Source: Buchnera aphidicola (Stegophylla sp.)
GTDB lineage: Bacteria > Pseudomonadota > Gammaproteobacteria > Enterobacterales > Enterobacteriaceae
DNA length: 64,000 nt
Direction of reading: 5' to 3'
Assembly: GCF_005080785.1 (NCBI RefSeq)
Contig: NZ_CP032998.1
Coordinates: 328,203-392,202 of the forward strand
Made by a program: the position numbers and the translations under genes. Position 1 is the first letter of the stretch. Each line of letters starts with the position of its first letter. The notes below the pieces were generated by a model. That model was not told the origin of the DNA, did not search any database, and was given only the letters and a program-made list of their open reading frames with translations. Shown here one piece after another: positions 1 to 9,723 of this stretch.

Positions 1-1164
1 AAATTTTTTTATCAAAATTACTAAATTAAAAAAAAATAATACTTAATATTAAAAAATCAAAATATCTTTATAATATCAAAAATATATATATTATTATAAT
101 ATTAAAAAATATAATATCATTAGAATTAAAAATAAATTAGATGGAATAAAAATACTCAATAAAATAAAAAACAAAATAAAAATTTTTGATCTGATAAAAT
201 ATCAGTTATTAAAATATAAAAATATAAATAATATAAAAAGCTCTTTGTGGATACAAAAAAATAATATTCATAAAAATGTTCAAAAAATAAAAATTAATAT
301 AACGAATAAAACATCCAATATAATTCAATATCATAATTGTTTTTTATCATTTAACTACTAGAAATAAAAAACAACAACAAAAATAAAATACTATCCTTCA
401 ATATTACCAAAATTATCACGTGATTGATCATAATTATCAAAAACAATATATTACAAAACAATATAAATATTTTTATAATAGAAAAAAGATTAAAAAAAAT
501 AATTAATTTACAAATAATCAAAAATTTTATATTGTATCAAAAAATATTTTTAAAAATCAAACAATACTATTATCATTAAATAAAAAAAAATACTATCATA
601 CTAAATATTATAAAATATCAACCTCAAAAAATAATATATATACAAAAAATTAAAAATTCAATTATTCAATCTATTAAAATAAAAAAACAAAACAAAAAAT
701 TCATAATAATAATTCTCAACGTGTACATCAATTACAAAAAAATAATTATTTTTTATCTAAAAAAATCAATTAAATTATAATTTTATTTAAATATATTCTC
801 ATAAAAATGAGAAAATAATATATTTTCATTTTTAAATTTTTTAAACCTCACAAAAAAACAATATATATTAATTAAAAAAATAATGAAGATATATTAATTA
901 TTAAAATAAAAAAATAGAGTATAACAATATTTTAAACAACAATAAAAAAAACAGTATTCTCAAGACTTAAAAAAAACAAAAATCAAAATGATATGAAAAC
1001 ACTATTAAATAATACCATTTACATTATACTATTAATTTTTTTATATTATAGAATATAAAAATTATATATAAAATAATACATAAATTAAAAATTTTTTTAT
1101 AACACAAAAATATATTATATCATAATAATATTTTAATTGAAATTAATATAAATTAGGATATTGT
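1..1164. other. gene-less decayed region upstream of mdlA
   Basis: No complete gene is visible on either strand. The sequence is dominated by A and T, with short open stretches broken by stops in all frames. In pea-aphid Buchnera the neighbour upstream of mdlA is ppiD, so an eroded ppiD is the simplest explanation. The last bases hold the mdlA ribosome binding site, AGGA at 1155-1158. Confidence 0.6.
74..361 (+). pseudogene. ppiD: possible ppiD 3' remnant
   Basis: A frame without a start codon stays open for 95 codons between stops TAA (71-73) and TAG (359-361). It contains a lysine-rich stretch (DGIKILNKIKNKIKIFDLI) that can be laid loosely on the C-terminal part of PpiD, a periplasmic folding factor anchored in the inner membrane. 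The assignment rests mainly on synteny with other Buchnera genomes, where ppiD precedes mdlA. Similarity by eye is weak, and random A/T-rich sequence could produce such a frame. Confidence 0.3.
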
Positions 1165-2898
1165 GTGAAATTATTTTATCAAATCAATTGGTATTTCATT
1201 AAAGAATGGAAAAGATATATCGGATCTACTATCTTACTAATTATTATATCTATTCTTCAACTTTTACCACCCAAATTAGTAGGAATATTAATAGATTCTA
1301 TTTTAAATAAACAATATAATATCAAATTATATTACTGGATTAGTATAATTATATTAACATCTTTTTCAATATATATTTTAAGATATATATGGAGAATTTT
1401 ATTATTCGGCGCAGCATACCAATTGGCGGTCGAACTTAGAGTAAAAATATATTCATATTTAAGTAAAAAAAACACAATATTTTATCTTAATCACCGTACT
1501 GGTGATCTTATGGCACGAGCAACTAGTGATGTAGATAGAGTAGTATTTGCAGCAGGTGAAGGTGTCTTAACATTAGTAGACTCTTTAATAACAGGATGTT
1601 CAGTATTAATCATAATGATTACACAAATTAATTTATTCTTGACAATTGTTGCATTATTACCTATGCCAATTATGGCGATCATTATTACAAAATTTGGAAA
1701 ACAATTACATTATGCTTTTAAAAAATCACAAGCATCATTTTCTCAATTAAATAATCAAACACAAGAAAGTTTAACAAATATTCATACCATTAAAGGATTT
1801 GGTTTAGAACAAAATGAAATGAAAAAATTTAAAACCATTGCTAAATATACTAGTAAAAAACATATACAAGTATCTAAAATAGATGCTAAATTTGATCCAA
1901 CAATACATAGCGCAATTGTATCATCTAATTTATTAGCTATTACCTTTGGAAGTTTACTAGTTTGGAAAAATATTATTACACTTGGTCAACTAACCAGTTT
2001 CATGATGTATCTTGGATTAATGATTTGGCCAACATTAGCATTAGCATGGATGTTTAATATCTTAGAAAGAGGTGGTGCAGCATGGAATAGAATTCAATCT
2101 ATTATAAATAAAGATTTTTTCATCCCTAATGGAAATCAAACAATTTTAGATAAACATGGAAAATTAATTATTAACATATTAAAATTTAAATTTCCTAATC
2201 ATAACAAAACTATATTAAAAAATATTTCTATTAAAATCGATTTTAATCAAATTATCGGATTATGTGGACCAACAGGAAGTGGAAAAAGCACTTTATTAAA
2301 TCTTATTCAAGGTAATTTTAATATTATCAAAGGAGATATTTTATATAATAAATCTTCAATATCTAATTTTAAAAATATTTGTTGGAAAAAAAAAATATCT
2401 GTCGTAAATCAAAATACCATTTTATTTTCAAACACTATAAAAAATAATATTACATTAGGTCATCCTAACGCATCACAAAACGATATAGAATATGTCGCAA
2501 AATTAGCTAATATACATCAAGATATTATAAATTTTCCTGATGGTTATCATACTCATATAGGTGAAAGAGGTATTATGTTATCAGGAGGACAAAAACAAAG
2601 AATTTCTATTGCCAGAGCATTATTATTACAATCAGAAATTTTAATATTAGATGATGCATTATCAGCAATAGATGGTCAAACACAAAACAGAATATTAAAA
2701 AATATCAAATATTGGAAAAAAAATAAACACACTATTATTCTTACATCGCATAAATTATCAATATTTAATCAAGTAGATAACATATTCATTTTAGACAATG
2801 GATCTATTGTTCAATCTGGAACACATAAAAAATTAATGCAATATAACAATTGGTATAATAAAATGTATAATCAACAAAAATTAATTATAAATTACTAA
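1165..2898 (+). CDS. mdlA: ABC exporter half-transporter MdlA
   Basis: MdlA is half of a heterodimeric multidrug-type ABC exporter of the inner membrane, partnered by MdlB. The 577-residue protein has an N-terminal six-helix membrane domain (about residues 15-300) and a C-terminal ATPase domain. Walker A is GPTGSGKST at 368-376 and the signature LSGGQ is at 472-476. Walker B reads ILILDD near 492-497, so an aspartate (about 497) stands where the catalytic glutamate is expected. The start is GTG, with AGGA six bases upstream, and the first residues ([11 protein letters not shown]) match the E. coli start. mdlB follows after 26 bases, so the two are probably cotranscribed. The substrate is unknown. 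Confidence 0.95.
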   Translation: MKLFYQINWYFIKEWKRYIGSTILLIIISILQLLPPKLVGILIDSILNKQYNIKLYYWISIIILTSFSIYILRYIWRILLFGAAYQLAVELRVKIYSYLSKKNTIFYLNHRTGDLMARATSDVDRVVFAAGEGVLTLVDSLITGCSVLIIMITQINLFLTIVALLPMPIMAIIITKFGKQLHYAFKKSQASFSQLNNQTQESLTNIHTIKGFGLEQNEMKKFKTIAKYTSKKHIQVSKIDAKFDPTIHSAIVSSNLLAITFGSLLVWKNIITLGQLTSFMMYLGLMIWPTLALAWMFNILERGGAAWNRIQSIINKDFFIPNGNQTILDKHGKLIINILKFKFPNHNKTILKNISIKIDFNQIIGLCGPTGSGKSTLLNLIQGNFNIIKGDILYNKSSISNFKNICWKKKISVVNQNTILFSNTIKNNITLGHPNASQNDIEYVAKLANIHQDIINFPDGYHTHIGERGIMLSGGQKQRISIARALLLQSEILILDDALSAIDGQTQNRILKNIKYWKKNKHTIILTSHKLSIFNQVDNIFILDNGSIVQSGTHKKLMQYNNWYNKMYNQQKLIINY

Positions 2899-2924
2899 CT
2901 TTAATCAATACAAGGAACATAATA

Positions 2925-4652
2925 ATGGCTAATTTCTTTAAAGGTTGGCCAATTCTAAAACGTCTTTTGACTTATGGAATTCGTTGGAAAAAACTATTTT
3001 TATTAGCTTTTTTTTTTTTATTGATTGCATCTATATCAGAAATATTAGGACCAGTACTAATAAGTTATTTTTTAAATAACATATTAACACAACATAATTT
3101 GAATAAAAAAATAATTTTAATAATTTTTACTACATTTATTATATTACAAAACATATCTATTATTTTAAATTATTTTCAAATGTTAATATTTAATAGAATA
3201 GCAATTAAAATTGTAGAAAAAATAAGATCAGAAGTCATGGAATCTGCACTATTACAACCATTACAAAATTTTCATGCACAACCTATTGGTAAAATTACAT
3301 CAAAAATTACTAATGATACAGAAGCTATTAAAGAATTATATGATACTGTATTAAATACAATATTTCGTAGTCTTTCACTAATATTTATTATGTCTATTAC
3401 TATGTTAATTATGCAATGGAAAATGGCATTAGTATCTATGACATTATTTCCATTAGTTATCATAGTAATATGTATATATCAATATTATAGCACACCAATA
3501 TTACGAACTATCCGATCATATTTAGCAAAAATTAATAACGAATTTAACGAAATAATCAATGGAATGTTAATTATACAACAATTTGTACAACAATCAAGAT
3601 TTAAAAAATCTATCGAAAATACTAGTAAATTAAATTATAATGAAAAAATGAAAATATTAAAAATTGATGGATTGTTGTTAAGACCTTTATTAAACTTATT
3701 TTCTTCAATAGTATTATGCGAATTAATAACTTTATTTAGTTTATCGCCTGTAGGTGCTTTTACAGTAGGCATACTATATGCATTTATTAGCTATTTAAAT
3801 AGATTAAATGAACCTTTAATTTCTATTACCACACAACAATCTATTTTACAACAATCTCTAGTTGCTGGAGAAAGAATTTTTAAACTTATCGATTCAAAAA
3901 AACAACAATATGGATATGACCTCAAACCATTAAAAACTGGAAATATACAAATCAGTAATTTAAATTTTTCATATCAAAAAAAATCACCTATTATTTTAAA
4001 GAATATTAACTTAAATATTCCTTCAAAAAGTTTTACTGCTTTAATTGGACATACAGGAAGTGGAAAAAGCACTTTAGCAAATTTAATCATGGGTTATTAT
4101 CCTAAATATCAAGGATCAATTATAATCGACCAACGTCCATTAAAACAATTAAGTTATCATGCCTTAAGAAATGGAATATATATGGTACAACAAGAACCAA
4201 CAATTTTTACTGGAACCATTTTATCAAATATTACATTGGGTAAAAAAATATCAGAAAAAAAAGTATGGACAATTCTAAAAAAAACAAAATTACATTCTTT
4301 TTTTAAATCTATGTCAGATGGACTCAACACAACATTATTGCAATCAAGTCATCATTTATCATCTGGTCAAAAACAATTGATTTCTATTGCCAGAATATTA
4401 ATATTAAATCCAAAAATCCTAATATTAGATGAAGCAACATCAAATATAGATCCTGAAACAGAACAATCAATACAAAATATCCTATTATCAATAAAAAAAT
4501 ACTCTACTTTAATTATTATTGCACACAGATTATCTACTATTATTAATGCTGATAATATTGTAGTTCTACAACAAGGCAAAATTATTGAACAAGGAAATCA
4601 TAAAAAATTAATACAAAAAAAAGGAATATATTATGATATGTATCATTCATAA
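2925..4652 (+). CDS. mdlB: ABC exporter half-transporter MdlB
   Basis: MdlB is the second half of the MdlAB exporter. The 575-residue protein has an N-terminal transmembrane domain (about 20-310) and an ATPase domain. Walker A is GHTGSGKST at 375-383, the signature is LSSGQ at 478-482, Walker B is ILILDEATSNID with D502 and E503, and the H-loop is in IIIAHRLS. Unlike MdlA it keeps the catalytic glutamate. Its own signature is LSSGQ, a variant of the usual LSGGQ. AAGGAA lies upstream of the ATG. Genes for most transporters are lost in Buchnera, so keeping this pair intact suggests a needed export function. Confidence 0.95.
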   Translation: MANFFKGWPILKRLLTYGIRWKKLFLLAFFFLLIASISEILGPVLISYFLNNILTQHNLNKKIILIIFTTFIILQNISIILNYFQMLIFNRIAIKIVEKIRSEVMESALLQPLQNFHAQPIGKITSKITNDTEAIKELYDTVLNTIFRSLSLIFIMSITMLIMQWKMALVSMTLFPLVIIVICIYQYYSTPILRTIRSYLAKINNEFNEIINGMLIIQQFVQQSRFKKSIENTSKLNYNEKMKILKIDGLLLRPLLNLFSSIVLCELITLFSLSPVGAFTVGILYAFISYLNRLNEPLISITTQQSILQQSLVAGERIFKLIDSKKQQYGYDLKPLKTGNIQISNLNFSYQKKSPIILKNINLNIPSKSFTALIGHTGSGKSTLANLIMGYYPKYQGSIIIDQRPLKQLSYHALRNGIYMVQQEPTIFTGTILSNITLGKKISEKKVWTILKKTKLHSFFKSMSDGLNTTLLQSSHHLSSGQKQLISIARILILNPKILILDEATSNIDPETEQSIQNILLSIKKYSTLIIIAHRLSTIINADNIVVLQQGKIIEQGNHKKLIQKKGIYYDMYHS

Positions 4653-4961
4653 ATTTTTTAAAAATAATATTTATATAATTAATATTTATAAAATTGTAAA
4701 TATCATATAAATGATCATTATAAAAACTAAATTATATATATTCAATATTAACAAATTATAAAATTTAATATTTTAAAAATATAAAAAATATTTAAATATT
4801 AAAATACCATTTAATTATATTATAATTAATATAATAATATTTTAAAATATATAATTATAATAATATATTTTTTTTATAAAATAAAACATATTCTATTATT
4901 TTATAATAAAAAATTTAAATATTATTATAATACATAACAATAATATAATTTACATAAAAAT
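4653..4961. other. A/T-rich spacer between mdlB and dnaX
   Basis: About 310 bases with no plausible gene. In E. coli apt lies just upstream of dnaX, but nothing recognisable as apt remains here. The dnaX promoter should be here, though no hexamer pair stands out from the A/T background. Confidence 0.6.
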
Positions 4962-6041
4962 ATGCAATATCAAATACTCGCAAGAAAATGGAGACCTAAT
5001 TCATTTTCTGAAATTATGGGACAACAATATATATTAACTGCTATAAGAAATAGTTTTCTATTGAATAAAATACATCAATCTTGGATCTTATCAGGAACAA
5101 GAGGAACAGGAAAAACAACGTTTGCCAGATTATTAGCTAAAAGTTTAAATTGCAAAACTGGAATTAAGATGCATCCTTGTCAAATATGTACAAATTGTAA
5201 AGATATTCAACGAGGATGTTTTCCTGATTTAATAGAAATAGATGCAGCTTCCAAAACTAAAGTTGAAGATATTAAAGAACTATTAGATACAATTCAATAC
5301 CCACCAAATAAAGGAAAATTTAAAATATACTTAATTGATGAAGTACATATGTTATCCAAGTATAGTTTTAACGCATTACTAAAAAATTTAGAAGAACCAC
5401 CAAGATATGTAAAATTTATTTTAGCCACAACAGAAATTGAAAAAATACCACAAACTATTATATCTCGATGTATATATTTTCATTTTAAACAATTAACAAC
5501 TTCTCAAATAACACAACATATATCCAATATTTTGAATAAAGAAAAAATTCATTTTGAAAAAAAAGCAATAAAAATTATTGCTCAAAAATCCCAAGGCAGT
5601 ATAAGAGATGCACTTAATTTATCTGAACAAGCTATTATCACCAGTAATAAAAATATAACAGAACTAATTATTTTAAACATATTTAATTCTTTAAGTAAAA
5701 AACAAACATTAAAAATAATTAAATATTTATTCAAAAAAAATATTTCAAAACTTATGCTATTGTTAAAAAAAATATATCAAAGTAATGTAGAATTAAACAC
5801 AGTATTAACAGAAATATTAAAAATTTTACATAATATTATTATTTTTAAAAAATGTTTCCACAATAATAATCATATACAATCATCATATCAAAAAAAAATA
5901 TATAAACTATCTAAAATAATTAATTACCAAGATTTAAAAATGTATTATAATATTGTCATTCAAGGAATTAAAACATTAAAATATGTCCCTAACCCTAAAA
6001 TCGCAATTGAAATAACTATATTAAATATCTTAAATATATAA
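4962..6041 (+). CDS. dnaX: DNA polymerase III gamma-type clamp-loader subunit
   Basis: This is the clamp-loader ATPase that opens and loads the beta sliding clamp. The 359 residues cover domains I-III: Walker A GTRGTGKTT at 45-53, zinc-binding C64, C73, C76 and C79 (the E. coli positions), Walker B around D126/E127, and the SRC motif (ISRCIYFHF). E. coli tau has 643 residues. Domains IV-V, which bind DnaB and the polymerase, are absent, so only a gamma-like product is made and no frameshift is needed. The start has no strong Shine-Dalgarno, but the N-terminus (YQILARKWRP) matches the family. ybaB follows, as in E. coli. Confidence 0.95.
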   Translation: MQYQILARKWRPNSFSEIMGQQYILTAIRNSFLLNKIHQSWILSGTRGTGKTTFARLLAKSLNCKTGIKMHPCQICTNCKDIQRGCFPDLIEIDAASKTKVEDIKELLDTIQYPPNKGKFKIYLIDEVHMLSKYSFNALLKNLEEPPRYVKFILATTEIEKIPQTIISRCIYFHFKQLTTSQITQHISNILNKEKIHFEKKAIKIIAQKSQGSIRDALNLSEQAIITSNKNITELIILNIFNSLSKKQTLKIIKYLFKKNISKLMLLLKKIYQSNVELNTVLTEILKILHNIIIFKKCFHNNNHIQSSYQKKIYKLSKIINYQDLKMYYNIVIQGIKTLKYVPNPKIAIEITILNILNI

Positions 6042-6142
6042 CAAAAATGTATGTTAATGTTATTTTTTATAATAATATAATATTAAAATTATTATGAAAA
6101 TGACAATTTTTATATTAATTTCAGTAATAAGGAATAAAAAAT

Positions 6143-6475
6143 ATGTTTAACATAAATAATATTCAAGATTTAATTCAAAAAGCACATATGGTACAAGAAG
6201 ATATACAAAAAATACAAAATAAAATTGACAACATAGAAGTTACAGGAGAATCAGGAGCAGGGATGATAAAAATAACAATCAATGGTGCATATCATTGTAA
6301 ACATGTAGAAATAAATACACATATTACTCAAGATAAAAAAAAAATGTTAGAAGATTTAATTGCAGCAGCATTTACTGATGCATCCAGACGAATACAAGAA
6401 GAAAAGAAAAAAAAAATTAATAATATTGCAAAAAATATTGCATTTCCAAATACAGAAACAAATCCCGTCAAATAA
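6143..6475 (+). CDS. ybaB: YbaB/EbfC nucleoid-associated protein
   Basis: A small dimeric DNA-binding protein of the YbaB/EbfC family, thought to help organise the nucleoid. The 110 residues match the E. coli protein in length. An N-terminal helix (about 8-30, lysine- and glutamine-rich) precedes the core, which contains the family's acidic/glycine segment (VTGESGAGMIKITINGAYH). AAGGAA precedes the ATG. It keeps its ancestral place after dnaX. recR, which follows ybaB in E. coli, is missing, and htpG starts about 50 bases on. Confidence 0.92.
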   Translation: MFNINNIQDLIQKAHMVQEDIQKIQNKIDNIEVTGESGAGMIKITINGAYHCKHVEINTHITQDKKKMLEDLIAAAFTDASRRIQEEKKKKINNIAKNIAFPNTETNPVK

Positions 6476-6525
6476 TATGAACAAACTACAAAATTTAAAA
6501 AATATTTCAATAAGGTATGAATATT

Positions 6526-8397
6526 ATGATCAATAAACAAGAACAACATTCTTTCCAATCCGAAACAAAACAACTATTACATTTAATGATTAATTCTTTA
6601 TATTCTAACAAAGAAATCTTTATTAGAGAATTAATATCTAATGCATCTGATGCAATTGATAAAATGAAATTTAAATTTTTATCTAATGAAAATTTAAAAA
6701 AACAACATCGCAATATGTATATTCGTATATCATTAGATAAAAAAAAAAATACAATCGTTATCTCAGATAACGGTATTGGAATGACAAAACAAGAAATAAT
6801 CAAAAATCTAGGTACTATCGCTAATTCTGGAACAAAATCATTTTTACAATCTTTAGAAAAAGAAAATAAAAAAAATAGTCAACTAATTGGAAAATTTGGA
6901 GTTGGATTTTATTCATCATTTATGGTATCAGAAAAAGTTATTGTAAAAACACGTCATGCAGAAGAATCAAATGAAAAAAATGGTATAATGTGGGAATCCG
7001 ATGGAAAAGGAAAATATACTCTAACTTCAATAAAAAAAAAAGAATATGGAACAGATATTGAATTATATTTAAAAAAAAAAGAAACTATATTTTTAGAAAA
7101 CTGGAAAATATGTAATATAATTAAAAAATATTCTGATCATATTTCTATTCCAATAGAAATACAAGAATATGACGAAAAAAATAAAATTTTTTCATGGAAA
7201 CAAATTAATAAAGCACAAGCATTATGGACAGTTGATAAATCAACAATTACTGACGATCAATATATAAATTTTTATAAACATATAACACAAGATATTAATG
7301 ATCCTATTATTTGGAGTCATAATAAAATAGAAGGAACACAAGAATATACTATTCTAATATATATTCCAAGTAAATCTAACTTAAATATTTGGAATCGTGA
7401 TCAAAAAAATGGATTAAAACTATATATTAAAAAAATTTATATTATGGATGATGCAGATCAATTTTTACCAAATTATTTAAGATTTATTAAAGGTATTTTA
7501 GACACAAATGATTTACCTTTAAACATCTCAAGAGAAATATTACAAGAAAACAATATTACTAATCAACTAAAAAAATCTATAACAAAAAGAACATTAAAAT
7601 TAATTAAACAACTAACGAAAAATGAAAAAAAATATAAAATATTTTGGAAAGAATTTGGACTAATTTTAAAAGAAGGAATTGCAGAAGATATACAAAACCA
7701 AGAACAAATCGCTGAGTTACTTAGATTTACATCCATACAATCTAATTGTATCGAACAAAATTTATCCTTAAATCAATATATTACCAATATGTCTCAAAAT
7801 CAAAAAAAAATATATTTTTTAACTTCTGATAGTTATGCTACAGCATATACCAGTCCACATCTAGAAATTTTTAAAAAGAAAAATATCGATGTATTATTAT
7901 TATCCGACCGAATTGACGAATGGATGATGAATTATTTGACGGAATTTAAAGGTAAAAAATTTCAATCAATAAATAAAATAGATGATGATTTAAATCAAAT
8001 AATTAATATAAAACCTCAAATAAACCAAAAATCAAAAAAAATGAACGAATTGCTAATTAAAATTCAACAAGTATTAAAAGATAAAATTAAAACAGTACAA
8101 TTCAGCTATCGATTAATTGATACTCCTGCTATATTACTTGTCGAAAAAGACACCATGAGTACTCAAATGTCTAAACTATTTATGGCAGCAGGTCAAAATA
8201 TTCCTAATATAAAATATATATTAGAAATTAATCCCAATCATAAGTTAATCCAAAAAATTGCTGATATAAAAAATGATGAAACTATTAATATTTGGATTAA
8301 TATCTTATTTGAAGAAGCATTATTATCAGAACGAGGATCATTAGATAATCCTAATGATTTTATTAAAAAAATAAATACAATTCTTCTGAATTCATAA
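6526..8397 (+). CDS. htpG: Hsp90-family chaperone HtpG
   Basis: HtpG is the bacterial Hsp90, a dimeric cytosolic ATP-dependent chaperone. ATP-binding motifs of the GHKL fold are clear in the N-terminal domain: NASDAIDK, DNGIGMT and GKFGVGFYSSFMV. The middle and C-terminal dimerisation domains follow. An ATG at 6517 is also in frame, but AAGG at 6512-6515 is only one base from it and ten from the ATG at 6526. Starting at 6526 gives 623 residues, against 624 in E. coli, with FQSE aligned. adk, the next gene in E. coli, is absent from the roughly 300 bases downstream. Confidence 0.95.
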   Translation: MINKQEQHSFQSETKQLLHLMINSLYSNKEIFIRELISNASDAIDKMKFKFLSNENLKKQHRNMYIRISLDKKKNTIVISDNGIGMTKQEIIKNLGTIANSGTKSFLQSLEKENKKNSQLIGKFGVGFYSSFMVSEKVIVKTRHAEESNEKNGIMWESDGKGKYTLTSIKKKEYGTDIELYLKKKETIFLENWKICNIIKKYSDHISIPIEIQEYDEKNKIFSWKQINKAQALWTVDKSTITDDQYINFYKHITQDINDPIIWSHNKIEGTQEYTILIYIPSKSNLNIWNRDQKNGLKLYIKKIYIMDDADQFLPNYLRFIKGILDTNDLPLNISREILQENNITNQLKKSITKRTLKLIKQLTKNEKKYKIFWKEFGLILKEGIAEDIQNQEQIAELLRFTSIQSNCIEQNLSLNQYITNMSQNQKKIYFLTSDSYATAYTSPHLEIFKKKNIDVLLLSDRIDEWMMNYLTEFKGKKFQSINKIDDDLNQIINIKPQINQKSKKMNELLIKIQQVLKDKIKTVQFSYRLIDTPAILLVEKDTMSTQMSKLFMAAGQNIPNIKYILEINPNHKLIQKIADIKNDETINIWINILFEEALLSERGSLDNPNDFIKKINTILLNS

Positions 8398-8697
8398 AAA
8401 ATAACACAAAATACAACTATTATTTTTATCTTATATCACTCAAACAAATACATAATATAATAGCAATATACAAGTATTATCATATTATATACATGAATAA
8501 AAAATAAAAATACTATTAAAATATTATATAAGAAATTATATTAATATAAAAATAAAAAATTTTTTTATTTTAAATATTCAATAAATAATATATATAATAT
8601 TAAAAATTAAATAAAACTATTTAATATAAATTTAAAATAAAAATTTAAACACTATATATAATTCATAGTAATAAAATATAATAATTTTTGAAAAAAA
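8398..8697. other. A/T-rich spacer, htpG to tRNA-Arg
   Basis: No gene is visible. The stretch contains an A/T-only palindrome near 8550-8575 without a loop, which is not convincing as a terminator. The ancestral neighbour adk is not present in recognisable form. Confidence 0.55.
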
Positions 8698-8771
8698 TAC
8701 GCCCTATAGGATTTGAACCTATGACCTACGGCTTAGAAGGCCGTTGCTCTATCCAACTGAGCTAAGGGCGC
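8698..8771 (-). tRNA. tRNA-Arg (anticodon UCU)
   Basis: Read on the minus strand, a complete cloverleaf runs from GCGCCCT to AGGGCGT plus discriminator A. The anticodon loop is CTTCTAA, giving anticodon TCT, and the T-loop is GGTTCAAATCC. It matches E. coli argU closely. It decodes AGA, which is abundant in A/T-rich genes. The outermost acceptor pair is G-U rather than G-C. CCA is not encoded. Confidence 0.96.
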
Positions 8772-8860
8772 ATATTAAAATAACTATATTATTATAAAAT
8801 ACTATATTATAGTATACTATTTTATGAAAATATACCAATAAAATTATCTCAAGGCAAAAC

Positions 8861-9723
8861 ATGTACACAAGAATTCTTGATGGATCAATTATTGCATCAA
8901 AAATAATTAAAAAAATAAAAAAAAAAGTCACAAAAGAAATTAAACTGAAAAATCGAATTCCAGGTTTAGCAGTTATTTGGATGGGTAATCAAAAACCTTC
9001 ACAATTATATGTCAAAAAAAAAAAAAAGTTTGTAAAGAAATAGGTTTTATGTCACAAGAATGGCATTTAAATAATTTTGAAAAAGAAAGTAAAATTATTA
9101 ATATTATTCATACCATAAATAATGACACCAATATAGATGGTATATTAATACAATTTCCATTACCAAAACATATAAATATTAATAAAATTATACAACACAT
9201 TAAACCAAGTAAAGATGTTGATGGATTACATCCGTATAATATTGGTTGTTTACTACAACAAACACCAAAATTAAGACCGTGTACTTCTAGAGGTATAATA
9301 ACACTGTTAAGAAAATATAAAATTAAAATAAATAATTTCAACGTTGTCATAATTGGAACATCTAATATTGTTGGAAAACCTATGTTATTAGAATTACTAT
9401 TATATAATTGTACAGTTACTATAACTCATCAATTTACTAAAAACTTAAAACAACATTTAAAAACAGCTGATTTAATTATTATTGCTATTGGTAAACCTAA
9501 CTTTTTAAATGGAAAACATATTAAACCTGGAGTAATCATTATTGATATTGGTATTAATAAATTATATAATAATATGATTATAGGAGATGTTAACTTTCGT
9601 TCTTGTCTTAATAAAGCATCATATATAACCCCTGTTCCTGGAGGAGTAGGACCAATGACTATATCTAGTTTATTACAAAATACATTAGAAGCATATCATA
9701 AAAAATATCAATATGACAATTAA
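8861..9723 (+). CDS. folD: bifunctional methylene-THF dehydrogenase/cyclohydrolase FolD, frameshifted at poly(A)
   Basis: FolD interconverts methylene-, methenyl- and 10-formyl-tetrahydrofolate, the source of formyl groups for Fmt. The gene is split in two frames: codons from 8861 run to a TAG at 9041-9043, while the matching frame continues from about 9028 to 9723. The break is a run of 14 A at 9014-9027. One extra A restores SQLYV, five lysines, then [12 protein letters not shown], aligning with the E. coli YVASKRKACEEVGF segment, and gives about 288 residues, as in E. coli. Downstream motifs are intact: [21 protein letters not shown] and [10 protein letters not shown]. The rest has no other damage, so transcriptional slippage at the A run or a sequencing miscount is more likely than true loss. 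It ends four bases inside the convergent cysS. Confidence 0.88.

Noticed and set aside
247-255. possible DnaA box (TGTGGATAC)
   Set aside because: There is one mismatch, no cluster of boxes, and no origin genes nearby.
8535-8575. A/T palindrome after htpG as a terminator
   Set aside because: It consists of an A-run meeting a T-run without a real loop or any G-C pair, and is expected by chance here.
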